A DNA stretch of 64,000 nt. Source: Plenodomus lindquistii (lineage: Eukaryota; Ascomycota; Dothideomycetes; Pleosporales; Leptosphaeriaceae). A program made the translations under genes and the position numbers. Location: contig JANUWI010000009.1 in the NCBI GenBank assembly GCA_025504975.1, positions 62,001-126,000 on the forward strand, given 5' to 3'. Position 1 is the first letter of the stretch. Every line of letters starts with the position of its first letter. This document shows, piece after piece, positions 1-9,600 of the stretch. The notes beneath the pieces were generated by a model. That model made no database searches and was not told the origin of the DNA. It worked only from the letters and a program-made list of their open reading frames with translations.

Positions 1-464
1 TACCTCGTTCCCTCGTCGAAAATGATCCCGATGCCGTCCTCCGGGCCGTTCGCGCAATCAGCTCACAGACTCTCATGTCAGGCGTGACTTTCGACGTTTC
101 CAAAGCAGTGTCCTCGCCTGACGACGTTGCTGTCAACCCTTACCTTCGAGATACACTTGTCAGCGTATCCATCGGTACCACTATCGATTACACCGACTGG
201 AGCACGACACTGGCTGGCCAAGATCAGATTACAGACATCTTCCTTGCTGAGCTGGCTGCCATTACTCCAAATGGCGGTGCATATCTCAACGAAGCAGACT
301 TTCAGGCAAAGGACTTCAAAACCCTCTTCTATGGCAGTCATTATGGGCGACTTGAGAAGATCAAGGCTCAATACGATGCCACCGATCTCTTCTACGCAAA
401 GACAGCTGTTGGTAGCGATCGATGGTTCGAAAACGAGGTGGGTAGACTCTGTAGGGTGCAGTGA
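1..464 (+). CDS. FAD-linked oxidoreductase, BBE-like, 3' end only
   Basis: This is the C-terminal part of a gene that starts before the window. The frame is open from position 3 to the TGA at 462-464, about 153 residues. The sequence matches the berberine-bridge-enzyme (BBE) C-terminal region of fungal secreted FAD-linked oxidases: it ends in a tyrosine- and glycine-rich stretch and the signature YGSHYGRLEKIKAQYDATD, which closes the substrate pocket in this family. It is clearly paralogous to the C-terminus of the complete gene at 3444-5327: both have SGV(T/S)FDVS and a GS..W.E.E.GRLCR tail. It probably belongs to the same metabolite cluster. The FAD-binding half and the signal peptide cannot be judged here. 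Confidence 0.85.
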   Translation, partial: PRSLVENDPDAVLRAVRAISSQTLMSGVTFDVSKAVSSPDDVAVNPYLRDTLVSVSIGTTIDYTDWSTTLAGQDQITDIFLAELAAITPNGGAYLNEADFQAKDFKTLFYGSHYGRLEKIKAQYDATDLFYAKTAVGSDRWFENEVGRLCRVQ

Positions 465-2338
465 GCGCTAGAATGCTTGACGATAAGCGTCGAGTGCTGA
501 CGATTCATCTGCGATGCAACCGTGCTCTGGAGCAAGGATAGTAACAGTGGGGAAGTTATGCTTACGGTCGCACTGTAGCGGGATCAGTTTTCCGTGGCTC
601 TGAGGCTAAGTGATCCATCTCTGGCAGGGTGGGATTGCCGACTGGGCGGTACTGTACTCGTGGGGTAGGGAACCTATGACGAGAACCCATTTTCCTAAAG
701 CGTCACAGGCTTTTCACTTACACAAGGTGAACCTAATTATAGCCTGTATCTGACATTTACATGAGTGTACAAGGACTCTTGCTCGGAATGTAACATATCT
801 CAAATGTAGTGAGCCCTGCAATGACTAACATGACCGTCTAGCCGGTAGATCTGGTCCTTGACCTCCCACTAATCTTCTGACCGTGATGCGTGCGATCCCG
901 GTATCAGTCTTGCACAAGAGCGTCGTTACTTGAGGATGGGAGTCGTCACTCATGGAAGGCGCAATTACGATCATGAACAGGCCCCCATGCCCCTCACTTA
1001 CGCCGACGTAGCACAATGACACTTCTGCCGCAATCGACTATTCCGCCTACGTGTTGAGAAACGTGGTAACACGATTATTATAATTTGCGCAGTACGCGCC
1101 CCAATCAAAGAAGCTGATGCCCAGGCCTGACTGGTCAACCAGGGTGATGGGGTGGGTCGAGAGAGCGCCCTTGGCTTCGCGATTGCGGGAGCGGCTCATC
1201 CCGTTCTCAGTGGACGCAATGAGACCAGTTTGGCAGAAGATAAGTCTACCGTGGCGATTCTGTTGCACACATTAGCACCTTCCAAGTGCCTATACACGTA
1301 GCGAATGTAGCCGAAACTGTGGCGGTGGAGAAGATAACAAGGGCTGTTGACGCAGGGATTCTGCTCTTCACCTCGCTGGCTACATGGAAAGGCTGGCTCC
1401 GTTCATATTAGCAGAAGGCTCATGACTACTGGAAGCCTTTGAGATCCGGTTTGATCACGTTGGAATTGAATCGCGATGTTTATAACCACTGCAGATCAAA
1501 CTCAAGAGCCTTCTCATAGTGTCAAAGTACTTGCTAGCTCAGGCAAATACAGCGCATGCCGCATTCCTCACATTAACTGCGGGCTTCATCTTATCTCTTG
1601 CGCCTATTTTGGCAGGTCTGTCTGGGTATCTTGTCACGAGGTAGGCGCCTGTCAAGACTGACGACTCTTCCGCACAGCTCATGTCTAACTATCATTCAGG
1701 CACTGTCGCTACAGATCTCTACCGTGAATCATGCGCCACACCTGAGAAGTTCTTCACACACACTCATAAGATTAAAACCAACGCTAATTTCACTAGAAAC
1801 GTCAGGTAATAGGTAATATATTTACACGCCAAAGCTTAGGGCTGGCCTTGACATCCGGGCCACTCTCTCAGAGGGAGAGTTCCGAGTGAGAAATACGTAT
1901 GACCAAACTGGCATGTCAGGAAGCTGGAGGCTTTGAAGGATGAGCTTACTGCGGAGAAGCTAGCTTCTGGGCTGCATGTTCAACCATGCTCGCATGTAGG
2001 TTCATCACACACGCTGCGATGCGACAACTGTCCGTGTGGACACGGTGGGCCCTAACGTCGGTGTACAACCCGATCTGTACTGAGGTGAGATGCAGTCAGC
2101 CACTACATGGTACGACTCAGCCGTTGCCCGATGTGTGACTGACGCAGCCTCGCAATAGGCCGATCCTATGTGAATCCTTCTTTAAGCCAACGCGATAAGA
2201 TTGCAACTGATCTAATCCTAACCCAGGCTTGCTTTGATAGCCCTGCAAAACATCACCGGCTGAAGCGATGAGTGGAGGATAAATACCGTAGGTACATGCC
2301 AACGAACGTGCATTAATGAGAAGCAGTACCTTAGTCCA
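465..2338. other. Long intergenic stretch, no intact gene
   Basis: About 1.9 kb between two cluster genes. Only short ORFs without family resemblance are seen, apart from the gene relic at about 1381-1644 listed separately. The right part holds the upstream region of the UbiA-family gene. Its length is unusual beside the 88-bp gap on the other side of that gene. Confidence 0.6.
1381..1644 (+). pseudogene. Possible relic of a membrane-protein gene
   Basis: One frame reads like protein across this stretch but is broken by a TGA at 1423-1425 and a TAA at 1483-1485. The part after the second stop (1501-1641) would encode a basic, then strongly hydrophobic segment of 47 residues ending GLSGYLVTR, like a transmembrane helix. 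It is followed by a plausible 59-bp intron (donor GTAGGC at 1641, acceptor TTCAG near 1699). I do not recognise the family. It may be a decayed gene or chance coding-like sequence. Confidence 0.25.
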
Positions 2339-3355
2339 TTGCATTCACCAGACATGACCAACAATTCCGGTGCATCTCCTGGGGCAGCAAGGTTCCAAGC
2401 TACGCGCAGGCACATGCGTACGGATCGACGTAAGCTGCTGAAACGTGTCACCATGGCGCCTCACATCATTTGGCTGCTGACCAAAGACGATTTTTTTACC
2501 TTTGTTTGTCCCAACACGGTTTACGGCATGTTCGCTACACTCTCGGGAACTGTAATGATTGACAGTTCGCAGACGGCGCCACAAGTGCTGTTCCGTCTTC
2601 CATGGGTTATCCTCTTCAACTGGTCCAACCTCCTGATATTCGATCTAGCGAATCAGCGTCTTCCCAGCTCCGCAGACGAAGACCGCCTCAACAAGCCCTG
2701 GCGGCCCGTCCCTAGTGGCCGAATGACATCGAACCATGTTCGCCAAGCCATGCTGGTTGCTATTCCTGCCGTGGTCGCCTTGAACTACTTTATCCTGCAT
2801 ACGGGCACGGAATGCGCAGTTCTCCTCATCTTGACATGGTTCTACAATGACCTCGAGGGCGGAGATGAACACTGGATGCTGCGCAACGCAATCATTGCCG
2901 CTGCATATTGGCAATATAACGTGGGGTCTGTCAAAGTTGCGGCGTTTTCGTCACCCCGCTCGCTCAGCACAGTGGGCACGGTCTGGACCTCGGTTGTCAG
3001 CGTCATCATCTTAACGACCATGCACGTCCAGGACCTGAAAGACCAGGATGGCGACCGGCTAAAAAGGCGCAGCACTGCTCCACTTGTCCTCGGGGAGTAT
3101 GCTTCGCGCTGGACTATCGCGATCCCTGTTCTTGGATGGTCGCTGTTCTGTGCCTACTATTGGAAAATGGGCGGCCTTGCGATACTACCCGTAAGCCTTG
3201 GATGCACTGTAGCGTGGAGATGTGTGAATTTGAGGAACAAGCACGCTGATAGGAGGACGTGGGAACTGTGGGCATTATGGACTTCAGCCTTGTATGCTGC
3301 GCCGTTGCTGTACTCCTTGAGATCTCCAGAACAAGTCATAGCTGAGGCGAGATGA
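2339..3355 (+). CDS. UbiA-superfamily membrane enzyme (prenyltransferase or UbiA-type terpene cyclase)
   Basis: A single exon of 338 residues; a second ATG lies at 2354. It is hydrophobic throughout with several predicted membrane helices. Two acidic motifs typical of UbiA proteins are present. The first is FDLANQ followed by DEDRLNKPWRPVPSGR, equivalent to the NDxxD..N.P.RP.PSG motif. The second is HVQDLKDQDGDRLKRRSTAP, equivalent to DxKDxxGD..xxxTxP. These bind the Mg-diphosphate of a prenyl substrate. The exact NDxxDxxxD form is absent, which recalls the UbiA-like sesquiterpene cyclase of fumagillin biosynthesis (Fma-TC) more than ubiquinone-type transferases. The stop lies 88 bp before the ATG of the FAD oxidase on the same strand, so the two probably share a pathway. 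It should act in the ER membrane. Whether it cyclises or transfers a prenyl chain cannot be decided from sequence. Confidence 0.82.
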   Translation: MHSPDMTNNSGASPGAARFQATRRHMRTDRRKLLKRVTMAPHIIWLLTKDDFFTFVCPNTVYGMFATLSGTVMIDSSQTAPQVLFRLPWVILFNWSNLLIFDLANQRLPSSADEDRLNKPWRPVPSGRMTSNHVRQAMLVAIPAVVALNYFILHTGTECAVLLILTWFYNDLEGGDEHWMLRNAIIAAAYWQYNVGSVKVAAFSSPRSLSTVGTVWTSVVSVIILTTMHVQDLKDQDGDRLKRRSTAPLVLGEYASRWTIAIPVLGWSLFCAYYWKMGGLAILPVSLGCTVAWRCVNLRNKHADRRTWELWALWTSALYAAPLLYSLRSPEQVIAEAR

Positions 3356-3443
3356 TCGCAAGCGCAAAAATTGACGGACACCATAGGTATAAGATGTAGT
3401 GCAGGTGATGCAAACATACTGTTCATCACAGCATTTATTCAAG

Positions 3444-5327
3444 ATGATTGCAGGGACAGGGAGTCTGTTCTCTTTGCTATTATTGCTTTTCATTTTACTC
3501 GTGAATGTCTGTGCTGATTGGGACGGTTCGCCACAGACTCTACGTGCGCCTCGTAATCTGGCTGGAGGAAATGAAACATGCCGCTGTTTTCCAGGCGATA
3601 CATGCTGGCCCACTCCGCAACAATGGAATCAACTCAATGACACAGTGAGTGGAAGACTGATTGCCACTGTTCCTTTGGCTACTCCCTGTCACGGCACATC
3701 CTACAACACAGAAGAATGCAAGAAAATCCAGGACGATTGGTTCAAACCCGACACACACATCGAGACTTCCTCCTCGATCATGGCTCCGTTCTTTACAAAC
3801 GACAGCTGCAATCCTTTTATGCCAAAAAACGCTCCTTGTGTAGTTGGTGCATACGTTCAATACGCCGTGGCTGCACACGATGCGTCAGACTACAAAGCCA
3901 CGATCAAGTTCACCCAGGACCACAACATCCGACTAGTCATTCGCAACACAGGACACGACTGGCTCGGGAAGTCGAGCGGGGCCGGTGCCGTAGCACTATG
4001 GACGCATCACATGAAAAGCGTCCAGGTTCTAGACTACGAATCGCCCCACTACACCGGCAGAGCCCTCAAGGTTGGCGCCGGTATCCAAGTCATGGAGGCC
4101 TACAAATCCGCACATGGTCACGGTCTTATCGTGGTGGGTGGAACATGTCCAAGCGTTGGGTTGGCTGGCGGATATACTCAAGGAGGCGGCCATGGTTTGA
4201 CAGTCTCCAAATACGGTCTAGGAGCGGACCAGGCACTCGAATGGGAAGTCGTTACCATGGATCAAAAGGTGTTGCGAGCATCTCCTACAGAAAACCAAGA
4301 TCTGTACTGGGCGCTTGCGGGTGGTGGTGCGGGCACCTATGCTGCCGTACTGTCTCTTACCATCAAGGCATACCCCAACGAGCGTACTGCTGCAGCGAAC
4401 TTGACATTTACAAACGATGGCATAGCACAGGATCTCTTCTACGCGGGTATGCAGAGATATCTCTCTGGCATACCAACAATACTGGACGCTGGGGCAACTA
4501 CGACATGGCTCAATTCGAACAGTTCATTCACCATGTCTCCCAGTGTGGGCGTAGGCATGTCCAAAGAAGAGCTGGATCAGCTTCATGAGCCCATTATAAG
4601 AGGGTTGGACGAGCTGGGAATTATATATAGTATGCAATTACCTTCTCCACAGCACCTTTTCAGAACCTGAATTAACGAGTGTCAGCGTACTATTCCGCAG
4701 ACTTTCCCACCTACCTGGACATGTTCACCCAGATGAACCCCTTCACCGAGTCTGCAGTTTTCCAAATTGGAAGTCGATGGATTCCGCGAACGGTCCTCGC
4801 AAACTCCACCGAAAAATTCACTGAGGTCTTGAGAGACATTGGCGAGACGGGTTCATGGATCTCCGGGGTATCCTTCGACGTGTCCAGACTTCCCAATGTA
4901 CCCAATGCTATTAACCCAGCCTGGCGCAAAGCTTCCATAAGCCTGGTCGTGGGAACGTAAGCGGCATCGCATTTCTTGCAAGTTATTCAACTGACTTGTC
5001 TCAAGGTTTTACAATTATACCAGTCCCGCCGAGAACATTGCAAATCAAGAACTGATGACCAGTACTATTGTGCCGCAACTTGCAGGCCTGATTCCTGGAG
5101 GTGGCTCCGCGTATAGTAATGAAGGTGACCTCCACGAGCCAAATTGGCGGAAAGTGTTTTGGGGGAGGAATTATGCACGGCTGCGGGGAATCAAGCAAAA
5201 ATATGACCCAGATGGTCAGCTGTATGCGCGCCTCGCTATTGGTAGTGACGCTTGGATTGAGCAAGAAGACGGACGATTATGTAGAGCATCGTACAGTACG
5301 TACGCTGGAGAGCCGAGCGTCCGGTGA
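3444..5327 (+). CDS. Secreted FAD-linked oxidoreductase (BBE-like), complete
   Basis: Three exons: 3444-4629, 4686-4956 and 5006-5327, giving 592 residues. The introns are 56 and 49 bp. I chose the ATG at 3444 (AAG before it) over 3399 because it directly starts a hydrophobic signal peptide (MIAGTGSLFSLLLLLFILL). The N-terminal half is the FAD-binding PCMH domain. It has RNTGHDWLGKSSGAG, whose His is the usual covalent FAD attachment site, and GGTCPSVGLAGGYTQGGGHG, whose Cys fits the second attachment in bicovalent flavoproteins. The C-terminus is the BBE domain. The size matches the isoamyl-alcohol-oxidase/ZEB1-like family. Such enzymes oxidise alcohols or catalyse oxidative ring closure in fungal pathways. 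The N-x-S/T sites and signal peptide suggest secretion or ER passage. A paralogue's 3' end lies at 1-464. The substrate is unknown. Confidence 0.9.
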
Positions 5328-5411
5328 TGATGAAATCATTTATCGTAACAGTCTGTATTCAATTTTCTCCTACAGATACCAGCCACAGCTCAGTCAGGTC
5401 CTTCCACAGCC

Positions 5412-5807
5412 TCATTCATCCAACGTCGTCACAACAGGCTCGTCCACTGCACATGCCATCTTCCACTCCTCATCCAGAAATATAGCTCCGTCTTCCCGCA
5501 TCTGTCTCTGAACCTCCTTTTCGGCAAAGGCGTTCCTGAACTCCTTGAAGTGCTCTGTGTCGCGAAACACCATGATTGTGAGAGCATCAAATTCAACCTC
5601 TGAGCCTTTGTAGCCCTCGCGATATCGGACGGCTGGAAACGGACTTTTGGGCAGGCGGGTAATGTAGTGCCGAGTATGCGTGAGAGGGAATGCGGGGCCA
5701 ACGAGCGACTTCAGCAAAGGAACGTGGACTGTGTCGTAGTGATTGCGGAATTCACTGGGGGTCATATCCTGGTTGCGTCGGATCTGGGCAATCATTGTGC
5801 AAGTCAT
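5412..5807 (-). CDS. EthD-domain (dimeric alpha/beta-barrel) protein
   Basis: A single exon of 131 residues on the minus strand, converging with the FAD oxidase 84 bp away. It begins MTCTMIAQIRRNQDMTPSEF, then FRNHYDTVHVPLLKSLVG and a central TRHYITRLP. This is the EthD pattern of a first beta strand, an F..HY...H.P helix and an R.Y.....P strand. Small EthD or ABM-like proteins in fungal polyketide and terpenoid clusters act as dehydratases, cyclases or cofactor-free monooxygenases; the fumagillin cluster has one such protein (Fma-ABM). The conserved His of the HVP motif is present. There is no signal peptide, so it is likely cytosolic. It is probably a tailoring enzyme of this cluster, with reaction unknown. 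Confidence 0.82.
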   Translation of the reverse strand: MTCTMIAQIRRNQDMTPSEFRNHYDTVHVPLLKSLVGPAFPLTHTRHYITRLPKSPFPAVRYREGYKGSEVEFDALTIMVFRDTEHFKEFRNAFAEKEVQRQMREDGAIFLDEEWKMACAVDEPVVTTLDE

Positions 5808-6649
5808 CTTTCGTGAATCGTTCGAAGGTCGTGCTAGTCCTTGTTTCTTTCAAGCCTCGTGGCGGGAGATGTGAAAATAAAAACTAAAGGTGAGAGCTAC
5901 CAGTGGAACCGCAGAGCTATTTGTAGAAGACCCAAAATTGATTATGTGAGTGAGTTAGCCGATAGGACCAAAATGCTAGCGCTTAGCGTAAGGTAAGATC
6001 AGGCGTGCATAGGCTTGGGTGAACGGCGTCTCGTGCCTCACGACACGGTACCAATTGTCAGTACCGCAGAAGATTGTCATATTGGGATGATAATTTTGCT
6101 CTTTAGAAAACAGAGACTGTCCTACCTTGCGGTCTGGAGACGCCATACAAGACATTGTACCGCATTCTCATAATTCGCGGCCTTTTTTTAACGGTACAGG
6201 AGATCAACATCATTGTCAGGCATCTAGCAGTACCGGTAACTTCGAAAAAACAATCAAGCCGGGGCTTGCACTTCGAAGAATCCGTCTTATTCTCAGCCGT
6301 TAGCAACCACGGCCCTATCTTCACACTAAAGCAGTCTGAAAGCAGCAGGAATTTAGCGTGGAGACGGGTTCTACATTGGTCGCAGTCAGACAGTCCAACT
6401 CAGGCATTACATTATTTTAAGACTAGAAACATCGACCTTAGAATCTAAGAAAGTCGCAAAGACTCAATGTTCCGATGGAACAAACACCCAATTAGGCAAG
6501 TACGAAAAACACGAAATGGCGTCATTTTCCAAACGCGTTTTATCTCCACACCAACATGCCATTGCACCTACAAGACATGAACCTACCACCAAGGCCAGCT
6601 AGCGACAGCCTCTCGATTGTCATTCAAATAAAGTTTCGCAGCACTCGAG
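5808..6649. other. Divergent intergenic region between EthD gene and thioredoxin-like gene
   Basis: About 840 bp that should hold the promoters of the two divergent genes. I see no ORF with family resemblance and no clear repeat or TATA box that I would stand behind. Confidence 0.5.
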
Positions 6650-7124
6650 ATGCCGCTCAACGACACCTTCCAGCTCCCAGCCACACCAGAGGACCTCCTC
6701 CCGCTTCTAGACAACACTTCCCCCACAACCCTCTTTCTCCTCTTCCTCGCTCCCAACGATCCAGTCACACGGCAACCCTGGTGCTCTGACGTCCGCGCCG
6801 CCCTACCCGTTCTAAACACTGTGTTCTCGGCAGACGCGAGTCCGGTGGTGCATATTGTGTTTGTAGGCCAGCGAGCAGAGTAAGTTAAGAAATTGGGGGT
6901 TTTCAAGTCTAAACATGGTATAAGATCAGGTATGGGTAGAGTTGCTGACTTTGAACAATCATAGATGGAAGGAGCCGGACAATGTCTATAGGAAGGTTTG
7001 GGGTGTCAAGTCTATACCAGCATTGATAAGGTACGAAAAGGTTGCGAAAAGGGTTGAGGAGGCTGGGAGGTTGGTGGAGGGAGAGCTTTTGGACAAGGGG
7101 AAGATTGGTGCGATTGTGGGGTAG
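6650..7124 (+). CDS. Thioredoxin-like protein of the TXNDC17/TRP14 (DUF953) family
   Basis: Two exons, 6650-6879 and 6965-7124 (85-bp intron, GTAAGT..ATAG), giving 129 residues. The split codon restores GQRAE-WKEPDNVYRKVWGV. The active-site region reads RQPWCSDVRAALP, with the single Cys at about residue 45. Human TRP14 has WCPDC, so the second cysteine is replaced by Val. A conserved thioredoxin cis-Pro region follows (GVKSIPALIRYE). Dithiol members reduce disulfides and S-nitrosothiols; a monothiol site would change that chemistry. The gene is short and cytosolic, with no signal peptide. It sits inside the cluster span but is probably a general cellular gene and not a pathway enzyme. Confidence 0.8.
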
Positions 7125-7586
7125 AAGGGTGGTTGTCTCTAGGTTTGGTGGACGTGTGAGGTCGGTGCAGACTTGAATTGATTTGCTATGACCCTAAGCG
7201 GGTCCAAAGATAGAGAGACAATGATAGCACAGGAAGTCGTAATTCGAGCTGATTAACCAACGTCCGTGCTTTGCTAAACTTTCGCCAACAACTACCCTAC
7301 CACTCCACCACCCATAACCTCCAGTGACGGGCTTCTACGCTTGCCGTCGCACGCACCGCGTTAGTCTACAGGCGCTATCTCTAGTAGCGCTACTATAGGA
7401 GCAATACTCTACGAGGCGCCAAGGATCCCGTACACTGTAAGAATGTTTGATTGTAAGAATTTCTCGAAAGGACCATCAGGCGTAACTTTACATCTGAAAG
7501 ATCTACGTAATTTAACAGCTAGTAGAGGTCTGCTACCATGAGGTGACTTTGTCATGCAGCATGTAATTTCATGCGTCTAGACTCTG
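7125..7586. other. Intergenic, with a probable MITE right end at the retrotransposon insertion site
   Basis: About 460 bp without a gene. The last 30 bases (about 7556-7586: GCATGTAAT, then GTCTAGACTCTG) closely resemble the right end of the foldback element at 18696-18865 (GCATGTAAT, then GTCTACACCCTG). A possible left end is TACAGGCG at 7367. A 14-bp perfect palindrome, TAGTAGCGCTACTA, lies at 7382-7395. Confidence 0.4.
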
Positions 7587-8003
7587 TGTGACAAAGCCAC
7601 ATCCTATTACAACGACGACCCTCAGCCACAGGAGCCCCCTCGTGAGCCACCCCCATCTTTCCCCATACAAGCTTATCAAAGATGGGAGACTATACCGACC
7701 TCTACCCGAACCACCTCCGTACCGTACCCAGTCCAGATCCTACAAGAATCCCTACCCCACTGTTACCTACGTGCCAACACAGCAGAGGAAAGGAGAGAAC
7801 CCCGTGAGGGCCCAGAACTACCACCGAGTCCTACCCTATATAGCTTGCTTCCTTGATAGAACTGTAGAGGCATGATTTTCTTGTCCTTTCGTACAAGGCC
7901 TATAAGAATATGATTTGTTTGGCTTCTTGATCCGCGCGCACTCCCATATGCCTTCGAGCTGATTCGGACGCCTTTCGGCACCTCATGTTCTTGAGCCGTT
8001 ACA
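7587..8003 (+). repeat. 5' LTR
   Basis: 417 bp starting TGTGACAAAG and ending GCCGTTACA. It is identical by eye to the 3' copy at 14678-15094. It carries a TATA box at 7837-7842 and a 13-nt segment (7872-7884) complementary to the primer-binding region just downstream. Confidence 0.95.
7837..7884 (+). promoter_or_regulatory. LTR promoter: TATA box and likely RNA 5' end used as self-primer
   Basis: TATATA at 7837-7842 lies about 35 bp before ATGATTTTCTTGT (7872-7884), so transcription should start close to that 13-mer. The 13-mer is the exact reverse complement of 8006-8018, just after the LTR. In Tf1/sushi-type elements the 5' end of the RNA folds back on such a site and primes reverse transcription in place of a tRNA. 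Confidence 0.75.
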
Positions 8004-8005
8004 TT

Positions 8006-8018
8006 ACAAGAAAATCAT
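8006..8018 (+). other. Primer-binding site, self-priming type
   Basis: ACAAGAAAATCAT begins 2 nt after the 5' LTR, where a primer-binding site is expected. It lacks the leading TGG usual for tRNA primers. It pairs over 13 of 13 bases with the predicted RNA 5' end at 7872-7884. Confidence 0.75.
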
Positions 8019-8325
8019 CCCCCTGCCGGTGACGGCCTATACAATATCGCCAATTTGTTTGAAAGGATTACTCGAATCCCTCAGTCGACCAGCCCCCGAG
8101 ACCTCCCCGGTTCCGGCCCTGATTGACGCCGATAGATCTATCAACAATCCCCAGACTGGATCCCAGAGATCTCCAGTCGACCGAAGCCTATAGGTTTGGA
8201 CTTCCGTAGCATCACCAGCTCGGATTACCTTCGGAAAAGTCGCGTCAGATAGCGCCAAGGTAGAGACTCGGAGACTACCAATAACCTAGCAGGATCGGAG
8301 GCAAAGCCGATACCTGTCCCCATCA

Positions 8326-9600
8326 ATGGACAACGAATCCCGCTCCTCGAGGAACAAAGGGAAACAACCAGCCTTTGCAGAAGGCCTACAAGCTCATCGA
8401 ATGTCTGAAATACGGAAGACGACCGATGCCAGCCAATCGGAGGATAATCAGAGTCGGACAGAAGCCGGACCCACTTCGGCGGAACCTAGGAATCCACCAA
8501 CCGTGACCCCTGACAACGCTGCAGAAATAATAGCCCAGCTGCGCGCTGAGTTGGCAGCTCTGCAGGCCAAAACGAAACCTGTCAAGGGAAGGAAACCTCG
8601 CCCGACCCCGCTCCCGGACTCGCCCCTGTCCTCCACCGAAAACCTTCAGACTCATCAACGTCGCCAGTCGACTAGATTACCTTCTGAAGCCCCTTCTTAT
8701 ATCCTTGAGAAGCCACGTTTATCAGAGCGTACCCCTCCCATCTCTGAACTGTCAGATGGGAAGGACCCCACCTACAGACAATGGAAGGCTTCGATACTGG
8801 ATCGACTCGAGATCAACAGTGACCACTACCGTTCCGAGCGTGCTCGCATGGCACTAGTCTGGGGCAGTACTTCCGGTCTAGCTAAAGAGTATCTCGAGCC
8901 CCGATACCTGTCCGATAACGAAGCCGACCACTTCTTCTCCGCAGAAGCCATGATAGCCACGCTCAATGGATACTTCATCACGGGCAACGAACAAGCTGAG
9001 GCACGCAATGCCTTTGACCAACTATACATGGAGAAGAACGAAACTTTCCCTGCTTTCAAAGCCCGTTTCTTAAGCCATGCCGTAAAAGGACGCGTACCAC
9101 ATACGGAATGGATTCACTACATGTGGGTGAAGATAACTCCTAGCCTGCGTATTCCTAGTCAAGGGTTCAAGCATACCTGGAACGACTCCTTTCCGGATAT
9201 GATAGAGCACCTCACTGCCTTTGATATGGAAAGAAGAACCTACCCAAGGGATACACATCATCAGAACTCTTCTTACAATGGTACTACCAAGTCCCAAGCC
9301 CGGACCACAGTACGACCCAGTTCGGATACCCTTCGGAGAGAGACCTCGGGAAACACGGCACCGTACACGGCTCCCCGAACCTTCCCACGATCCACTACAG
9401 TACCCCCACAGCGAGCGACAGCTACCCCAGCTCCCGAAAAGGCACCGGGTAACTGCTACAACTGTGGCAAACCAGGACACTACGCCAATGAATGTCCATT
9501 GCCACGGGTAAGAGAAATTGCGATCGAAGATTACTCTGACCAATATCACGACGCTGCCGAAGTACTGGACCCGGAGGAAGATCGGACGGGAAACGAGTAG
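8326..9600 (+). CDS. gag: Retrotransposon Gag with CCHC zinc knuckle
   Basis: 424 residues in one frame, ending with TAG at 9598-9600. The N-terminal third is charged and low in complexity. The middle (about residues 140-300) reads like a Ty3-type capsid domain, with PTYRQWKASILDRLEINSDH and a downstream F.ARFL segment. A basic Ser/Thr/Pro-rich linker leads to one nucleocapsid knuckle, CYNCGKPGHYANECP (C-x2-C-x4-H-x4-C), near residue 380. Gag forms the virus-like particle and binds the RNA. About 4 codons before its stop the ribosome can slip to the -1 frame, giving Gag-Pol. Confidence 0.93.
   Translation: MDNESRSSRNKGKQPAFAEGLQAHRMSEIRKTTDASQSEDNQSRTEAGPTSAEPRNPPTVTPDNAAEIIAQLRAELAALQAKTKPVKGRKPRPTPLPDSPLSSTENLQTHQRRQSTRLPSEAPSYILEKPRLSERTPPISELSDGKDPTYRQWKASILDRLEINSDHYRSERARMALVWGSTSGLAKEYLEPRYLSDNEADHFFSAEAMIATLNGYFITGNEQAEARNAFDQLYMEKNETFPAFKARFLSHAVKGRVPHTEWIHYMWVKITPSLRIPSQGFKHTWNDSFPDMIEHLTAFDMERRTYPRDTHHQNSSYNGTTKSQARTTVRPSSDTLRRETSGNTAPYTAPRTFPRSTTVPPQRATATPAPEKAPGNCYNCGKPGHYANECPLPRVREIAIEDYSDQYHDAAEVLDPEEDRTGNE

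Noticed and set aside
3716..4588. 290-residue ORF on the plus strand
   Set aside because: It is in the wrong frame of the FAD oxidase exon, which carries all the FAD-binding motifs; this one is Arg/Ser/Trp-rich without a family pattern.
7588..7875. 95-residue ORF inside the 5' LTR, repeated at 14679-14966
   Set aside because: It lies wholly in the LTR, spans the promoter region and has no domain. It appears twice only because the LTRs are identical.
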